This document shows positions 1 through 5,945 of a stretch of DNA of 6,010 nucleotides, one piece after another; within the stretch, counting starts at the first letter, position 1; the number at the start of each line of letters is the position of its first letter. Source of the stretch: Polyangia bacterium (GTDB lineage Bacteria; Myxococcota_A; Polyangia; Polyangiales; Polyangiaceae); the NCBI GenBank assembly GCA_030430975.1, contig JAUIKB010000382.1:1-6010 (forward strand), written 5' to 3'. Made by a program: the position numbers and the translations under genes. The notes under the pieces were generated by a model that saw nothing but the letters and a program-made list of their open reading frames with translations, had not been told where the DNA came from and did not search any database.

Positions 1-231
1 AGTTTCGAAGCCAACTCTGCGGTTCAGGCGGTGCCCGAGTTCGGCGTTGGTGGCGGCTTCAATGATGTTCAACCCGCGCTACGTCTTCGCCACGAGTTCA
101 TGAGAGAGTTTGCACCGTACATCGGTGTGTCCTGGAAGCGCTCATTTGGCGAGACAGCCGAATTGCGCGAAGCTTCGGGTGAATCAGCCTCTGACCTACA
201 AGCGGTAGGCGGGCTTCGGTTCTGGTTCTGA
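1..231 (+). CDS. copB: Copper resistance protein B (CopB), C-terminal end only
   Basis: This is a partial gene: the frame is open from base 1, so the start lies to the left of the window, and it ends at TGA 229-231. The 76 visible residues look like the last beta-strands of an outer-membrane barrel. They show alternating hydrophobic and polar residues, the stretch REFAPYIGVSWKRSFGETAE, and a closing GGLRFWF with a terminal Phe, the usual signal for BAM-dependent insertion. The REFAPYxGVSWxRxFGxTA block is, from memory, the hallmark of the CopB family (PF05275) of plasmid and chromosomal copper-resistance operons, where CopB acts with the multicopper oxidase CopA. The next gene begins 11 bases after the stop, so the two are probably co-transcribed. 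Function is assigned by family resemblance; the N-terminal Met/His-rich part is not in view. Confidence 0.85.
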   Translation, partial: SFEANSAVQAVPEFGVGGGFNDVQPALRLRHEFMREFAPYIGVSWKRSFGETAELREASGESASDLQAVGGLRFWF

Positions 232-242
232 TCGAGTTCACT

Positions 243-1304
243 ATGCGCACCGTTCTCATCGCTTCCGTGCTGGCCTGCGCCTTGGCCTGCAGCGAGCCGG
301 CTCAAGATGTAACCGAAGCGACAGGCGGTTCGGCGGGCTCATTCGGTGCGGGCGGTAGCGGGGCGGGGGGCGGCGCTGGCTCAGGCGGAAGTAGCGGTGC
401 CCAGGTAGTGACGGCGCCGCCGGGTGAGTTCGTTGGTCCGACAACCCTTTCGGCGTCGGGTCTGTATGCAGACATCGACGCGCGCACCCTCGCGGACGAC
501 ATTGTCGAGTACGACGTCCGGTACCCGCTGTGGTCCGACGGGTCAACGAAACGTCGGTACTTGTTGATTCCCCCGGGTGCCTCAATCGAGACGGCGGATA
601 TGGACGCATGGCGTTTCCCGATCGGCACTTCTGCCTGGAAAGAATTTTGGGTGGGGGGTAAGCCCGTCGAAACGCGTCTGATTCGGAAGCTGAGCGATGC
701 GCCTGACGGTTGGCAATACATAGCCTATCGCTGGCGGCCTGACGGCAGCGATGCGGATGCTGTCCCGATGGGAGAAGTCGACGCCGCCGGCACTGGCCAT
801 GACATCCCTTCGCGGGACGGATGCTACGACTGTCACGCTGGGGCTCGCGACTTGCTCCTAGGCGTTTCTGCGGTCCAGCTAAGTCCGGCGGATGTTGCCG
901 CCCTGGACGCAGCTGGCAAATTCTCGGAGACTCCGCCAGCGTTCGCGGTGCCCGGGTCTGAAGCAACAGCAGCCGCACTCGGCTACCTCCACGCGAACTG
1001 CGGTCATTGCCACGTGGATTCGCATTTCCTCCAGGACAAGTACGCCCTTCGCATGCAGCTTCGGGTTGGCGACGCTGCTCCCGAGCAGACGCTGTTGTAC
1101 GAAACCGCGATCGGCGCGCCGACCAAACACGACTTCGAGGGTACGGTGGTTTCCGTTGCACCGGGGCTACCAGCGAAGAGTCAAATCTACGTCCGGAACT
1201 CGAACCGGGACCTAGGTTCGATGCCGCCAGTTGGAACTGAGCGCGTAGACATGGTCGGGCTAGCGGCGGTCAAGGCCTGGATCGAAAGTCTGCCGGGCGA
1301 CTGA
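243..1304 (+). CDS. Exported dihaem c-type cytochrome lipoprotein (SO2930/HNE_0200-like)
   Basis: This is a 353-residue exported electron-transfer protein. Residues 1-16 form a short signal peptide ending in a lipobox-like VLAC/ALAC (Cys12 or Cys16, the latter more likely). A Gly/Ser/Ala-rich linker follows (about 28-54), typical of myxobacterial lipoproteins. Two CXXCH haem c sites are visible: CYDCH at 194-198 and CGHCH at 253-257. SMPPVGT at 326-332 probably supplies a Met axial ligand. The middle part, with YPLWSDG, FPIGTSAWKEFW and ETRLIR and then the haem sites, follows the layout I recall for the SO2930/HNE_0200 dihaem family (TIGR03806), whose role is not known. The ATG at 243 lies 11 bases after the copB stop and directly gives the signal peptide, but has no good Shine-Dalgarno, so translation may depend on copB. 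A role in copper redox handling is only inferred from the neighbour. Confidence 0.88.
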   Translation: MRTVLIASVLACALACSEPAQDVTEATGGSAGSFGAGGSGAGGGAGSGGSSGAQVVTAPPGEFVGPTTLSASGLYADIDARTLADDIVEYDVRYPLWSDGSTKRRYLLIPPGASIETADMDAWRFPIGTSAWKEFWVGGKPVETRLIRKLSDAPDGWQYIAYRWRPDGSDADAVPMGEVDAAGTGHDIPSRDGCYDCHAGARDLLLGVSAVQLSPADVAALDAAGKFSETPPAFAVPGSEATAAALGYLHANCGHCHVDSHFLQDKYALRMQLRVGDAAPEQTLLYETAIGAPTKHDFEGTVVSVAPGLPAKSQIYVRNSNRDLGSMPPVGTERVDMVGLAAVKAWIESLPGD

Positions 1305-1308
1305 GAGT

Positions 1309-1328
1309 ATTCTTGAGCGCTCTCGAAT
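1309..1328. promoter_or_regulatory. Imperfect 20-bp dyad upstream of the sigma-54 promoter
   Basis: The outer arms ATTC (1309-1312) and GAAT (1325-1328) flank the perfect palindrome GAGCGCTC (1315-1322). Sixteen of 20 positions are symmetric. The centre is about 94 bases upstream of the start predicted from the sigma-54 promoter at 1387, the usual distance for an enhancer site of an NtrC-type activator. It lies just after the cytochrome stop and has no T-run, so it is less likely to be a terminator. It does not match the 15-bp dyads at 5911-5945, so which protein would bind here is open. Confidence 0.35.
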
Positions 1329-1385
1329 CTTCGACAGCCAAGGTCCATGCGGGTCGAAGTAGGCTGCCTTTTACCCACGCGCCGG

Positions 1386-1402
1386 CTGGCACGTTGGTTG
1401 CT
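1386..1402 (+). promoter_or_regulatory. Sigma-54 (-24/-12) promoter for the lipoprotein pair
   Basis: The sequence CTGGCACG-TTGG-TTGCT fits the published consensus YTGGCACG-N4-TTGCW at every fixed position. The GG of the -24 element is at 1388-1389 and the GC of the -12 element at 1400-1401, with the required spacing; a T-run follows. The predicted transcription start is near 1413. It faces the genes at 1416-2359, and an NtrC-family sigma-54 activator is encoded in the same window. The match is seen directly; activity is inferred. Confidence 0.75.
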
Positions 1403-1415
1403 TTTGGCTTTCGGC

Positions 1416-2084
1416 ATGACCCAACGCAATAGTTCCCGACCACGGTTCCAGTTTATGGCTGCCCTCGCCACCGCCGGACTTGCGGTGCTGGTCGTGCCTG
1501 GGTGCGCGACGCCAGGCACACGTCCCGACGACATGAGCGCGGATGAACATCGAGCCGCGGCTGCTCACGAAGAAGGAGAGAGCGAACACCACGCGGATCA
1601 ATACGATCCAGATGCGGAGGTCGGGCAGGCCATCCGAGCTGGAGAGTATGAGTTCGCAGAGACATATTACAATCCTACGGAGAACCACCAACGCTCCGCG
1701 GAGCGCCATAAAACCCATGCCGCCGAACATCTAGCCGCCGCCAAAGCACTCGAAGGATTCGAGCAGGCCGAATGCGCCTCATTTCCGCCTAAGACTCGAG
1801 CCGTGTGCCCGATTTTGGGAAACGTTGTGGCGTCTCAGCCGACTCCGAGTGGCGCCACGTTGACGCTGGCCAAGGATGTGAACGTGGCTGCCGCGGCCGC
1901 GCACGTGCGGTGCCATCTGGCATACGCGCGCACCAAGGGCCACAAGGGCATGCCTGGATGTCCGCTCTATCTTAAGGGCGTTCAATCCAAGACCAACGGC
2001 AATACAATCGACCTGACCATCAGCGACGCCGAACAAGTGAAGGAGCTGCAGCGGCGCGCCGCCGAGCATGTAGGCTCTGAATGA
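1416..2084 (+). CDS. His-rich outer-membrane-type lipoprotein of unknown function
   Basis: This is a 222-residue protein that I cannot assign to a named family. From ATG 1416 it has a classic lipoprotein signal: an Arg-rich N-terminus (residues 4-10), a hydrophobic stretch (14-28) and lipobox VPGC with Cys30. Residue +2 is Ala, so outer-membrane sorting is likely. Residues 40-110 are Ala/Glu/His-rich and helical (MSADEHRAAAAHEEGESEHH, then HKTHAAEHLAAAKA), suggesting a coiled or helical-hairpin region with many metal-capable His. The C-terminal half has four further Cys (120, 131, 166, 182) around RCHLAYARTKGHKGMPGCPL, perhaps two disulphides or a metal site. The frame is open back to ATG 1347, but that start would place the sigma-54 promoter inside the gene and spoil the signal peptide; ATG 1455 would lack positive charges. 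The stop overlaps the next start (ATGA at 2081-2084). A periplasmic metal-binding or stress role is inferred. Confidence 0.82.
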   Translation: MTQRNSSRPRFQFMAALATAGLAVLVVPGCATPGTRPDDMSADEHRAAAAHEEGESEHHADQYDPDAEVGQAIRAGEYEFAETYYNPTENHQRSAERHKTHAAEHLAAAKALEGFEQAECASFPPKTRAVCPILGNVVASQPTPSGATLTLAKDVNVAAAAAHVRCHLAYARTKGHKGMPGCPLYLKGVQSKTNGNTIDLTISDAEQVKELQRRAAEHVGSE

Positions 2085-2359
2085 CTAATGCTTGGATCCA
2101 GCCAATGAGATACATCATTATCGCCGCGCTGCTAGGAGCCACCGCTTGCAGCTCAACTGTCCCGCCAGCCAGTTCGGACCATGGGGATTCCAAACCCGTA
2201 TGTGAAGAACTCGGCAAGATCTGCCACGAGCCCGATCACGCCGACGGCGCCAGTAGCTTGGTGCACGACTGCCACGTGAACGCCCACACCAAGTGGAGCG
2301 AAGAGACATGCGTGGCACGTCGGGACGAGTGCCTGGCTGCTTGTAAGAGCGCTCACTGA
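2081..2359 (+). CDS. Small Cys/His-rich lipoprotein of unknown function
   Basis: This is a 92-residue predicted lipoprotein: hydrophobic segment 11-20 and lipobox ATAC with Cys23 followed by Ser (outer-membrane sorting). The mature part is about 70 residues and has six Cys in the order C41-x6-C48H-x14-C64H-x3-H-x7-C77-x6-C84-x3-C88. The regular spacing (CEELGKICH, HDCHVNAH, CVARRDECLAAC) suggests either three disulphides in a small helical fold or a Cys/His metal site. I recall similar short proteins beside metal-resistance genes but know no named family. ATG 2081 overlaps the upstream stop by 4 bases, so translation is probably coupled; an internal ATG at 2105 would give a tidier signal peptide (MRYIIIAALLGATAC) and may be the true start. 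It probably shares the sigma-54 promoter at 1387 with its neighbour. Confidence 0.82.
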   Translation: MTNAWIQPMRYIIIAALLGATACSSTVPPASSDHGDSKPVCEELGKICHEPDHADGASSLVHDCHVNAHTKWSEETCVARRDECLAACKSAH

Positions 2360-2451
2360 AACCGCGACGTCTCGCGATCATTCGACTCTGGCTAACGGTC
2401 CGTGCAGATTGTTGTAATAGCGTTCAGCGCCGGACAGGGCATGCTCCGGGC
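2360..2451. other. Short intergenic gap without a clear signal
   Basis: These 92 bases separate the small lipoprotein from the broken gene. A 5-bp stem (CGCGA 2363-2367 with TCGCG 2372-2376) follows the stop but has no T-run, so it is at best a weak terminator. I see no convincing -35/-10 pair, no sigma-54 site and no good ribosome binding site before ATG 2452. Confidence 0.4.
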
Positions 2452-2882
2452 ATGAGATCAGTCGCGATCTGTCTTGTAGTGACCCTGACGGCATGTGGAG
2501 GCCGAACCGACGCTCAGAGCGACGGTGAAGGTCAGGGCGTTGGCGGAGCCGATGCAGGACCGACTCCACAAGGTCTGAGCTGCGCCGACGCCATACCCAT
2601 CACCGTGACAGATGACGCGCTCACGCTAAGCGCCACCACAGTCGGGGGCGGGGACGCACATCCGAAGCTCACTTGCGGCAGCGGTCAGGTTGCGTGGACG
2701 TTTGAACATCCACAGATCTACTATCGGCTACTGCCGGCAGGTGAGCGCGAATACGAGTTTCGAATCCAGGTGGGGAAACGCTTTTTCGACTCGCACCGTC
2801 GGATGCCGGCTACATCGTCGCCGTCGACAGCGACACGAGCGCGGGTGAGTACACGGTGTCGTTTCTGTTGATGGAACCGTAG
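2452..2882 (+). pseudogene. Frameshifted lipoprotein with a PPC-like beta domain
   Basis: From ATG 2452 the frame encodes a lipoprotein signal (MRSVAICLVVTLTACGG, Cys15), a Gly/Asp/Gln-rich linker and a conserved-looking start of a beta domain: LSCADAIPI, a second Cys at 75 (LTCGSG), then QIYYRLLPAGEREYEF. After about base 2768 this frame turns into Arg/Ser/Thr-rich, shadow-like sequence and stops at 2869-2871. The continuation is in the frame one base back: PGGETLFRLAPSDAGY then IVAVDSDTSAGEYTVSFLL, ending at TAG 2880-2882. That is the expected end of a bacterial pre-peptidase C-terminal (PPC, PF04151)-like domain. The second frame has a TGA at 2742-2744, so the break lies between 2745 and about 2790. 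Roughly 20-35 residues normally found between the two parts also seem missing, suggesting a small deletion rather than a single-base slip. A sequencing error cannot be excluded. The intact function is unknown. Confidence 0.65.
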
Positions 2883-2911
2883 GGGTGCGGGCTGAATTGG
2901 ACCAACGGCGA

Positions 2912-2928
2912 GTGACACGCTGGGTCAC
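2912..2928. repeat. Short inverted repeat GTGAC-N7-GTCAC
   Basis: Arms GTGAC (2912-2916) and GTCAC (2924-2928) are separated by 7 bases, in the gap between the broken gene and the regulator. The interior CGCTGGGTCA resembles the reverse complement of the 15-bp dyads at 5911-5945 apart from a one-base offset. It may be part of the convergent 3' region or a chance dyad. Confidence 0.3.
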
Positions 2929-2929
2929 A

Positions 2930-2950
2930 GAGTAACCGGAACGGTTACTC
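2930..2950. terminator. Stem-loop at the convergent gene ends, terminator-like
   Basis: A perfect 9-bp stem, GAGTAACCG (2930-2938) with CGGTTACTC (2942-2950), encloses a 3-base loop GAA. It covers the stop codon of the minus-strand regulator (2945-2947) and lies 47 bases after the end of the plus-strand broken gene, so it could serve both directions. There is no T-run on either side, so it is not a textbook intrinsic terminator; a role in 3'-end protection or Rho-linked termination is equally possible. Confidence 0.45.
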
Positions 2951-4351
2951 GGGAGTAGGAGTGCTTGCCACTCTAAACTCAGCAGCATCGACGTCGTGCT
3001 TTCGCAGCAAGCGATAGAAACTCTCCCGTTCAACGCCGGCTTGGGCCGCAGCTTGGCCGACTTGCCCATCGAAGCGCCGCATCAGCGCTTCCAGGTACCG
3101 CTTGCCGGCGTCCGTGCGGCCACGTTCAATGGCTTCCGCCCACGTGCACTGCGAAATCGACGCGTCGTTTTCGATGAGGTTGGTTTCTCGTAGCAACTCC
3201 GGGGGCAGATCGGAGAGGTCGAGGGTCTCGTCGCGCGTTACAATGCAGGCGCGTTCCACTGCAGAGCGAAGCTGGCGAACGTTTCCCGGCCAATCAAAGG
3301 CCATGAGCGCCTCAAGAGCTGCTGTCGAGAACCCCTTGATGGTACGCTGAGGCGTACGTTCAGTCTGGAGCCTGAGAAAGTGGTGCGCCAGGAGGTCGAT
3401 GTCATCTTTCCGTTCGCGAAGCGGCGGAAGCTGCAAAACCGCCACATTGAGCCGATACCAAAGGTCCTCGCGGAATGTGCCATTTCGAGCCATCGACTCC
3501 AAGTCTCGGTGCGTGGCCGCAATCAGTCGAACATCCACGGGACGTTCAATCGAATCGCCGACCCGGCGGATCGCTCGTTCTTCGAGCGCCCGCGTGAGCT
3601 TCGCCTGCAGCGAGAGCCTCAAGTCTCCAATTTCATCAAGGAATAGGCAACCGCAATCCGCCTCTTCGAATAGACCCTTCCGCTCGGCGACGGCGCCCGT
3701 AAACGCCCCTCGCTTGTAGCCGAACAGTTCACTCTCGAGCAGCTCAGCCGGGACCGCGGCGCAGTTGAGCGCAACGAAACGTTGATGAACGCGAGGCGAG
3801 AGTTCGTGAACAGCGCGCGCGATGCGCTCTTTACCGGTCCCCGTTTCTCCCAACAACAAGGTAGTCGCATCGCTGTCGGCCACGCGCCTCGTGAGGTCTG
3901 CGAGTTCTTGCATAGGGCGTGAGCGCGCGATGACTCCCGGAAGCACTTCCAAACGACCGTCGGTGTTCGGGTGCGCCGATTCGGCTCTCGCGAGTGCCCG
4001 TAAGAGCAGCGATCGAGCAGCGTCGGGCTCGAACGGCTTGGTTAGATAGTCGTAGGCGCCGAGCTTCAGCGCTTCGACCGCAGTGCCGACGGTGCCGTGC
4101 GCGGTCATAAGGACGAATTCACACTGCGGGCGAAGCCGACGGCAGGCGCGAAGTACGTCGAGTCCGTCCATGTCTGGCATCCTTAAGTCACACAACACGA
4201 CATCGATCGGCTCCCGGGCCAGGATGCGCAGTCCCGCCGCACCGCAATGCGCGGTATGCACGGTGGCGTCCTGCCGCATGACCTTAGCCATCAGGCGAAC
4301 CATGTTCATTTTGTCGTCGATGACGAGGAGGATCGGTTTTTGGCTAGTCAT
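2945..4351 (-). CDS. NtrC-family sigma-54-dependent response regulator
   Basis: This is a 468-residue transcription activator complete in all three domains. The receiver (about 5-120) has acidic pocket D12/D13, phospho-acceptor D55 (LCDLRMPDMDG), T83 and K105 (LTKPFEP). The AAA+ domain (about 140-370) has Walker A GETGTGKE (168-175), the sigma-54 contact loop GAFTGA (215-220), Walker B LFLDE (236-240), arginine-finger region FREDLWYRLNV (293-303) and sensor II WPGNVRQL (354-361). The C-terminal Fis-type helix-turn-helix is at about 426-455 (GQVGQAAAQAGVERESFYRL). GAFTGA is intact, so it should open sigma-54 promoters. ATG 4351 is preferred over the longer frame (4399) because it starts right at the receiver and overlaps the kinase stop by 8 bases, implying translational coupling. 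Architecture is that of ZraR/HydG, AtoC and NtrC; which signal it serves cannot be read from it. Targets are probably the sigma-54 promoters at 1387 and 5997. Confidence 0.97.
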   Translation of the reverse strand: MTSQKPILLVIDDKMNMVRLMAKVMRQDATVHTAHCGAAGLRILAREPIDVVLCDLRMPDMDGLDVLRACRRLRPQCEFVLMTAHGTVGTAVEALKLGAYDYLTKPFEPDAARSLLLRALARAESAHPNTDGRLEVLPGVIARSRPMQELADLTRRVADSDATTLLLGETGTGKERIARAVHELSPRVHQRFVALNCAAVPAELLESELFGYKRGAFTGAVAERKGLFEEADCGCLFLDEIGDLRLSLQAKLTRALEERAIRRVGDSIERPVDVRLIAATHRDLESMARNGTFREDLWYRLNVAVLQLPPLRERKDDIDLLAHHFLRLQTERTPQRTIKGFSTAALEALMAFDWPGNVRQLRSAVERACIVTRDETLDLSDLPPELLRETNLIENDASISQCTWAEAIERGRTDAGKRYLEALMRRFDGQVGQAAAQAGVERESFYRLLRKHDVDAAEFRVASTPTPE

Positions 4352-5891
4352 CTGACCCGCCGAAAATAGGTCCGCTGATCGGCTGCGACGAACGCCCATG
4401 TTCTAGGGGCAGTCGTATGCGAAACGTCGTCCCTACTGTGTCCCGGTCGACGACCTCGATCGTGCCACGATGGGCTCTGACGATACCTTGGCAGACTGCC
4501 AATCCAAGTCCGCTTCCGCCCCGCCGTGTCGAGAAGAACGGCTCGAAGATCCGAGCGCGGTCCTGAGCCGGCACGCCGGGCCCAGTGTCCGTGATTTCGA
4601 TTTGATAGCCGTCGCTGATCAGTCGTCCGCGAAGACTGATCGGCGCGTGTGCTGGTGCGGCTTGACCGGCGTTGATTAGGAGATTCAGGACGACCTGCCG
4701 AAGCCGCGCACCGTCGGCGTCGACACACGCATCCTGTACATGGACGTCGACCTGACAACCATCCGCGGCTGCGTTTTCAAAGCGTCTGGCTGTGTCACGC
4801 AACAAGCTTCCTAGGTGTACACTCTCGATCGAGATCTCCGCCGTGCGCGCGTAGGACAGTAAGTCTTCAGCGATACGCTGACAGTGGCCGGCTTCCTCGT
4901 CGATAATGGCGAGTTCTTCCTTGAGGGCTTCTGCGTCGTCTTCCGGCCCCATGGTTTTCAGGTAGCCGCGAATGATTCCGATGGGATTGTTCAATTCGTG
5001 GGCGACCCCGGCTGCGAGCTGCCCGATGGCCGCCATCCGTTCGGTCTTTACGAGGCGGGCTTCTCGGTGGGCGAGCTCGTCCGCCATGTGATCGAAAGCT
5101 CTACCGAGCGCAGCGAGCTCACCTCTGCCGATGCTTCCGACACGCTCCTTGAAATTCCCACGGCCAAATTCGCGAGCAGCGTTCGTTAGGATCAACAACG
5201 GCGCTAGTACAGCTTTGCGTAGGTGCGCGGTAAACGCGACCGAAAGCACAAGTATCAGACCGGCGCACAGGCCGCCGCCCACCAGGCCTCGACGAGTAGA
5301 GGTCCTCGCACGTGCATGGGACAGCGCCATCCGGGACGTGGTCGTACCCGCCAAGGCGTCGGCGTGACGAGCCGCCTCCTCTCCTAGCAAGTCCAGCTTA
5401 CGGTGTATCCGCCGGACTTCTAGGATATCGCCGCGTCGGGCAGCAGGCAGCGCGGACTTAGTGAGTAGCTCGTCCATACGGTTCGTGTTGTCTTCGAGCG
5501 CCGAAACCCGGTACCGCTCCGCGGGTGGGACACGCGGCGAGAGCTGCTTGATCTGGTTCCGGACGCGTGCCCGCCATTCCTCGTAGTGTTCCAGGTGGGA
5601 TTCGTCCGCTTCAATGACGGTGTGTGCGATGTGGATGGAGAGCTCCCGAACGGAAGTTGCGAGCTCTCGTCCTTGCCGAATCGACGCTTCATCGCGCCGC
5701 ATCGCATCTACGATGTCGGAAACATCGTAGATGATGCCGACCAACATCGCGCACATCCCCACTGCGACGAAGCTGATCACACCAAATCCCCAGGCCATTT
5801 GGCGAGCAATCGAGCGCGACGTCCCGTGCCTAGGTTTGGTGCTCACACTCACGACGATCTCGATTGCAGAAAACGCGCCAAGCGGGCGCAC
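4344..5891 (-). CDS. Membrane sensor histidine kinase, partner of the NtrC-type regulator
   Basis: Up to 515 residues. Transmembrane segments lie at about 33-54 and 203-223, enclosing a periplasmic domain of about 150 residues that is mostly charged and helical, like a four-helix-bundle sensor; no known ligand motif is visible. Then follow HAMP (about 224-276), the dimerisation/phospho-acceptor domain with H298 in AHELNNPIG, and the ATPase domain: N box RQVVLNLLINAGQ (398-410), G1 DTGPGVP (435-441), F box IFEPFFST (448-455), G2 GGSGLGL (458-464), and a closing GTTFRIRLPL (487-496). The catalytic set is complete, and the class is that of NtrB/ZraS-type kinases. The longest frame starts at GTG 5891 without a well-placed Shine-Dalgarno; GTG 5852, with GAGA five bases upstream, is an equally good or better start and leaves all domains intact. 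The gene leads a two-gene operon, its stop overlapping the regulator start. A metal-stress signal is inferred only from the nearby copB. Confidence 0.96.
   Translation of the reverse strand: MRPLGAFSAIEIVVSVSTKPRHGTSRSIARQMAWGFGVISFVAVGMCAMLVGIIYDVSDIVDAMRRDEASIRQGRELATSVRELSIHIAHTVIEADESHLEHYEEWRARVRNQIKQLSPRVPPAERYRVSALEDNTNRMDELLTKSALPAARRGDILEVRRIHRKLDLLGEEAARHADALAGTTTSRMALSHARARTSTRRGLVGGGLCAGLILVLSVAFTAHLRKAVLAPLLILTNAAREFGRGNFKERVGSIGRGELAALGRAFDHMADELAHREARLVKTERMAAIGQLAAGVAHELNNPIGIIRGYLKTMGPEDDAEALKEELAIIDEEAGHCQRIAEDLLSYARTAEISIESVHLGSLLRDTARRFENAAADGCQVDVHVQDACVDADGARLRQVVLNLLINAGQAAPAHAPISLRGRLISDGYQIEITDTGPGVPAQDRARIFEPFFSTRRGGSGLGLAVCQGIVRAHRGTIEVVDRDTVGTTFRIRLPLEHGRSSQPISGPIFGGSDD
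5705..5733. repeat. Perfect 12-bp inverted repeat inside the kinase gene
   Basis: Arms CATCTACGATGT (5705-5716) and ACATCGTAGATG (5722-5733) are separated by five bases. The repeat encodes the stretch YDVSDIVDA at the outer end of the first transmembrane segment. In the kinase mRNA it would form a strong hairpin about 160-190 bases after GTG 5891. It may be a coincidence of Asp/Val/Ile codons or a translational-pausing or regulatory element. Confidence 0.6.
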
Positions 5892-5910
5892 GCTGCGGCG
5901 ACGACCTTTG

Positions 5911-5945
5911 TGACCCCAGCGGTCATATTGTAACCCGAGCGGTCA
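5911..5945. promoter_or_regulatory. Two tandem 15-bp dyads, candidate activator-binding sites
   Basis: TGACC-CCAGC-GGTCA (5911-5925) and TAACC-CGAGC-GGTCA (5931-5945) agree at 13 of 15 positions, start exactly 20 bases apart (about two helical turns), and each has TGACC/GGTCA-type arms around a 5-base spacer, the geometry of sites bound by dimers with a Fis-type helix-turn-helix. Their centres lie about 105 and 85 bases upstream of the start predicted for the sigma-54 promoter at 5997, where NtrC-type enhancers normally sit. The adjacent kinase/regulator operon makes the encoded regulator the obvious candidate; that is inference. Confidence 0.6.
5927..5932 (-). promoter_or_regulatory. Possible -10 box for the kinase/regulator operon
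   Basis: On the minus strand TACAAT (5932 to 5927) matches the TATAAT consensus at five of six positions, in a small AT-rich island of an otherwise GC-rich region, about 35 bases before GTG 5891. No good -35 is present at 16-18 bases upstream. It lies exactly between the two 15-bp dyads, so a bound activator would probably block it, giving negative autoregulation. Confidence 0.35.

Noticed and set aside
256..1161. Long minus-strand open frame opposite the cytochrome gene
   Set aside because: Its product is Arg/Pro/Ser-rich with no domain, and the plus strand carries a clear haem protein; it is an antisense shadow of GC-rich coding DNA.
1303..1324. GAGAG...CTCTC as a terminator after the cytochrome gene
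   Set aside because: The 5-bp stem has a 12-base loop and no T-run; the dyad centred at 1318 explains the symmetry better.
1347..1415. N-terminal extension of the His-rich lipoprotein from ATG 1347
   Set aside because: It would bury the sigma-54 promoter in the coding region and place 23 residues before a normal lipoprotein signal peptide.
2308..2325. TGGCACG inside the small lipoprotein gene as a -24 element
   Set aside because: No TTGC follows at the required spacing.
2772..2786. Programmed ribosomal frameshift in the broken lipoprotein gene
   Set aside because: The G4-A3 and T5 runs do not make a good slippery heptamer in the reading frame, and the apparent loss of domain residues fits a mutation better.
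4352..4399. N-terminal extension of the response regulator
   Set aside because: The extra 16 residues precede a receiver that already begins properly at ATG 4351, and they overlap the kinase C-terminus.
5638..5668. GAGAGCTC/GAGCTCTC inverted repeat in the kinase gene
   Set aside because: Short arms with a 15-base loop encoding Glu-Leu repeats; chance is a sufficient explanation.
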